From the NCBI GenBank assembly GCA_947464365.1, contig CANHWS010000122.1, positions 1-9,638 on the forward strand: a DNA stretch of 9,638 nucleotides. The letters run 5' to 3'. Positions 7,834 through 9,638 of the stretch are shown piece by piece. Below the pieces are notes generated by a model that searched no databases, was not told where the DNA came from, and saw only the letters and a list, made by a program, of their open reading frames with translations. The translations under genes and the position numbers were made by a program. This DNA comes from Cytophagaceae bacterium (GTDB lineage: Bacteria > Bacteroidota > Bacteroidia > Cytophagales > Flexibacteraceae). How positions within the stretch are numbered: the first letter of the stretch is position 1; each line of letters starts with the position of its first letter.

Positions 7834-8298
7834 GAAGCAAGTGACTGTTTGTAAAATATTGTGAATCTAAAAATACTGCAACCAAAATCAACTCAGAGGA
7901 GGATCGATAGTAGCCGCAATACCCTAGTAAATTTAAGGCCTTTTGCGGCTAAATCCACTTGCCAACTAAACCAAAGGGGGCAGGGTTTTCAAATTTCTGC
8001 ACCTTCTGACCTCATTTCTTGCATACTTACCAGGCACCAAAGTCAAAAAACAGCCACTGATGCCACTACGGACCGAATTTCGTGATTATCCACAAGCATC
8101 AATATTTTTTAGGCAGGGGCAAAAAAATAACACAATTGCGCAAAACTAACAACACCTATATTCGCTCAATTCCACAATAACAAAATTTTATTTGGCAAAT
8201 ACCCCCATCTGAACGAATCAAAAGGCAAACTCCAAAATTTCTAAGAGACCCAAAACCCAAATTGCACTATTATGCACTAAAATTATTGAATTAACCCT

Positions 8299-8331
8299 CA
8301 AAATCATATATAAGCTATTTTATTTGTCAAA
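8299..8331 (-). promoter_or_regulatory. Candidate Bacteroidota-type promoter
   Basis: On the minus strand TTTG (8331-8328) is followed after 21 nt by TGATTTTG (8306-8299). The published Bacteroidota pattern is TTTG or TTG near -33 and TAnnTTTG near -7 with about 19-21 nt between them. Here the -7 box matches five of the six fixed bases. It would leave a leader of more than 450 nt before the giant gene. A weaker alternative lies just upstream of the start (TTG, 20 nt, TATTTTAC, about 7852-7882). AT-rich DNA yields such matches by chance, so this is a weak call. Confidence 0.18.
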
Positions 8332-8440
8332 ACCAATATACATAAGTTTTCAATATTGATCCTCAATTTTCTATGACTTTGCAATCAGCCAAATAACCTG
8401 ACACTGAAAACTGCAAGTCCATACTCCTAGTTTATCAGGT

Positions 8441-8463
8441 CATGATGCAATGCTGCAATCATG
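8441..8463. repeat. Bulged inverted repeat CATGATGCA / TGCAATCATG
   Basis: Left arm 8441-8449 pairs with right arm 8454-8463, giving nine base pairs with a single bulged A (8457) and a 4-nt loop. It could be an operator half-site pair or an RNA hairpin. No T-tract follows on either strand, so it is not a standard terminator. Confidence 0.45.
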
Positions 8464-8468
8464 TTTGG

Positions 8469-8479
8469 GTTATCATAAC
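8469..8479. repeat. Perfect 11-nt dyad GTTATCATAAC
   Basis: GTTAT and ATAAC flank a central C, giving perfect dyad symmetry. It lies 6 nt from the preceding inverted repeat, between the two genes. The form suits a small dimeric regulator, but no regulator gene is in the window and chance occurrence in AT-rich DNA is possible. Confidence 0.35.
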
Positions 8480-8502
8480 ACAATTACAACACCAGGGACA
8501 TT

Positions 8503-8512
8503 CAGCTAGCTG
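8503..8512. repeat. Perfect 10-bp palindrome CAGCTAGCTG
   Basis: A self-complementary 10-mer, overlapped by a wider ACCAG (8491-8495) / CTGGT (8510-8514) inverted pair. It is the third dyad within about 70 nt. Function unknown. Confidence 0.35.
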
Positions 8513-8583
8513 GTGGTGCCAAATACCTTTCCTTTTTTGGCCACCTTCAGGTCACCCAAAAGCAATGCTGCCCATCAAACGCA

Positions 8584-8632
8584 AACCGGACCCGACCGCC
8601 TAACCACTATAGGTTGACGACCAGGTCCGGTT
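8584..8632. repeat. Nested inverted repeat AACCGGACC / GGTCCGGTT
   Basis: A perfect 9-bp GC-rich stem (8584-8592 with 8624-8632) encloses 31 nt that contain an inner AACC/GGTT hairpin (8602-8605 with 8612-8615, loop of 6). The element lies about 130 nt downstream of the NmrA-like gene's stop. On the minus strand the stem is followed by TTTGCGTTTGATGGG, which is not a convincing U-tract. It might be a 3' UTR structure or imperfect terminator, a regulatory RNA element, or the remnant of a small repeat. Confidence 0.45.
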
Positions 8633-8759
8633 GGGATTAGCCCATAAAGCAGGGTTGGCTTTGGTCTCGTTATAGACAGGGGCGTCCTATCTGTCAACTT
8701 ACTAGTCTTGCCCTAGACCGTCCGTTATGCCTTGCGAGGCCCATTCCTGCAATCAGTCT

Positions 8760-9638
8760 TTAGAGGGATTGGTAATACGGCAATAGTTGCTGTTTTGCAA
8801 AGTCAGCCAAAGTGGTTGGTGTGCTATACGCGTCTGTGCGGGTATAGTCACCACTAAAAGTGCCATTATTCATGGAGTCAAACAACATCAGGTAGCCATC
8901 AATGATGGTTTGTTTGAGGCCAAAGCCTAGCATACCCGCCACGAACTGCTCTGGTGTGGCCGGCACAAATGGCAAATGATCGAGGCCAAAAACCTGGCCC
9001 AATGTGGCGGCAACTTCCGTAAACGATAGGTCCGCAGGCCCCGCAACGTATGTGTAGCTGAAGCCCGAGAAGTCCAAGGCGGCTAAGCGTTTGACTGCTA
9101 CTACCGCAATGTCTGCAGTGGCAACAATCGCAATCTTGACATCAGGACTCACTGTGGCCCCTGTTAGGATGCCGTGCTGTTTTATCAAACCGATGTTGTT
9201 GAACAGGTTTTCCATAAAGTAGGCAGCCCTCAAGGATAGCACATTGACCCCGGATAAGCCAGCATAGGCTTGCTCTAGATAAGCAAGGCCGTCAACAACA
9301 CCTGCCCCCTTGCCAAGGTGGGCACCGATACTACTCAGGATCACGACATTTTTGACACCAGTAGTTTTGGTGGCACCGACGAAGGCATCCGCAACATGAC
9401 GTTGGTAACCACCAAAGTCCTCGGTGATCATATTAGGAGGGATCAGCGCAAAAAAAGCATCTCCCCCTGCCAAGGTGCGGGCCATGAAGGACTCATCACC
9501 TAGGTCACCGATGGCAAGCGTGGCACCTGCTGCCTCAAGCTCTGCAAGGCGGGCGGCATCACGACCGATAGCGACCACCTCGTGTTTGGCAGCCAGGAGA
9601 TGTTTGGCAGTCAAACTGCCGATATGCCCTGAGGCACC
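8760..9638 (-). CDS. NmrA-like NAD(P)-binding protein (5' end outside window)
   Basis: The frame is open from the window edge to TAA at 8760-8762, giving 292 residues. It begins GASGHIGSLTAKHLL, which is the Rossmann dinucleotide-binding G-x-x-G-x-x-G motif, so only about 7-10 N-terminal residues are missing. The internal TTG at 9614 would remove this motif and is not a plausible start. Further landmarks, numbered from the edge: VVAIGRD after the second strand (the Arg is often linked to NADP preference), GDLGD at 44-48, FFALIPPN at 62-69, VVILSSIGAH at about 98-107 and LRAAYFMENL at about 136-145, the last typical of NmrA/HSCARG and NAD(P)H:quinone-oxidoreductase-like atypical SDRs. Family members are redox sensors or oxidoreductases on quinones or small carbonyls; which applies here cannot be told. 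The classical SDR Tyr-x-x-x-Lys pair is not evident. Cytoplasmic, no signal peptide expected. The downstream giant gene is 926 nt away, so co-transcription is unlikely. Confidence 0.9.
   Translation of the reverse strand, partial: GASGHIGSLTAKHLLAAKHEVVAIGRDAARLAELEAAGATLAIGDLGDESFMARTLAGGDAFFALIPPNMITEDFGGYQRHVADAFVGATKTTGVKNVVILSSIGAHLGKGAGVVDGLAYLEQAYAGLSGVNVLSLRAAYFMENLFNNIGLIKQHGILTGATVSPDVKIAIVATADIAVVAVKRLAALDFSGFSYTYVAGPADLSFTEVAATLGQVFGLDHLPFVPATPEQFVAGMLGFGLKQTIIDGYLMLFDSMNNGTFSGDYTRTDAYSTPTTLADFAKQQLLPYYQSL

Larger units (their letters stand above)
7834..8759. other. Long intergenic region, no supportable gene
   Basis: About 926 nt between the stop of the upstream NmrA-like gene and the start of the giant gene. 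Short ORFs exist on both strands, but none has convincing composition or a recognisable protein. The part from about 8095 to 8510 is strongly AT-rich with many A and T runs. The part from 8580 to 8759 is richer in GC and carries several short inverted repeats. It probably contains the 3' UTR of the upstream gene and the promoter and leader of the giant gene. Confidence 0.7.

Noticed and set aside
7861..8085. Plus-strand 74-codon ORF with a GTG start in the intergenic region
   Set aside because: There is no ribosome-binding-like sequence and no recognisable family or membrane/signal pattern; its length is unremarkable for chance.
8263..8279. Direct repeat TGCACTA with a 10-nt period
   Set aside because: There are only two copies of 7 nt in AT-rich DNA, which is easily expected by chance.
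8600..8632. tRNA-like string on the minus strand (TATAGTGGTTAGG resembles a D-arm)
   Set aside because: No acceptor stem, anticodon arm or TTCGA T-loop can be formed around it; the similarity is coincidental.
8729..8740. GCCT-TGCG-AGGC hairpin just after the NmrA-like stop as a terminator
   Set aside because: The stem is only 4 bp and no T-tract follows on the minus strand.
9318..9503. Plus-strand 61-codon ORF opposite the NmrA-like gene
   Set aside because: It is antisense to a clearly conserved coding frame with Rossmann and NmrA motifs.

Overview
The window holds two protein-coding genes, both on the minus strand and both running off an edge, separated by about 0.9 kb of mostly AT-rich non-coding DNA. 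The style of the large protein points to a member of the Bacteroidota, probably of Cytophagales or Chitinophagales type. It combines a signal peptide, Asn/Thr/Gly-rich parallel beta-helices each opening with a CG-x-TTL-x-I-x-x-GTYTG motif, CARDB-like spacers, and MAM and choice-of-anchor-J-like sandwiches. Neither visible start region has a convincing Shine-Dalgarno sequence, which fits the same phylum. This placement is inference from protein style; no taxonomic marker gene is present.

Positions 7833 down to 1 form a single uninterrupted reading frame of 2611 codons with no stop. It is the N-terminal part of a giant secreted, probably surface-attached protein. Its order is: signal peptide; N-terminal beta-sandwich; CARDB-like domain 1; three tandem blocks, each a parallel beta-helix plus a CARDB-like domain (spacing 567 and 570 codons between equivalent points); MAM-like domain; a fifth CARDB-like domain; choice-of-anchor-J-like sandwich; and the start of another beta-rich repeat region cut by the window edge. 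The C-terminus, where a type IX secretion sorting domain would be expected, lies outside. Almost every other ORF over this stretch is a shadow of this gene.

Positions 7834-8759 have no supportable gene. The stretch from about 8095 to 8510 is AT-rich. It contains a possible Bacteroidota-type promoter, a cluster of three dyad-symmetric sequences (8441-8512) and, nearer the upstream gene, a nested 9-bp perfect inverted repeat (8584-8632).

Positions 9638 down to 8760 encode nearly all of an NmrA-type, atypical short-chain-dehydrogenase-like NAD(P)-binding protein, missing only its first few residues. It lies upstream of the adhesin-like gene in the same orientation, but the long gap argues against a shared operon and no functional link is visible.

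I see no RNA gene, CRISPR array, insertion sequence or recognisable multi-gene system. The most notable content is the internal triplication of the giant protein and the unexplained dyads in its long upstream region.
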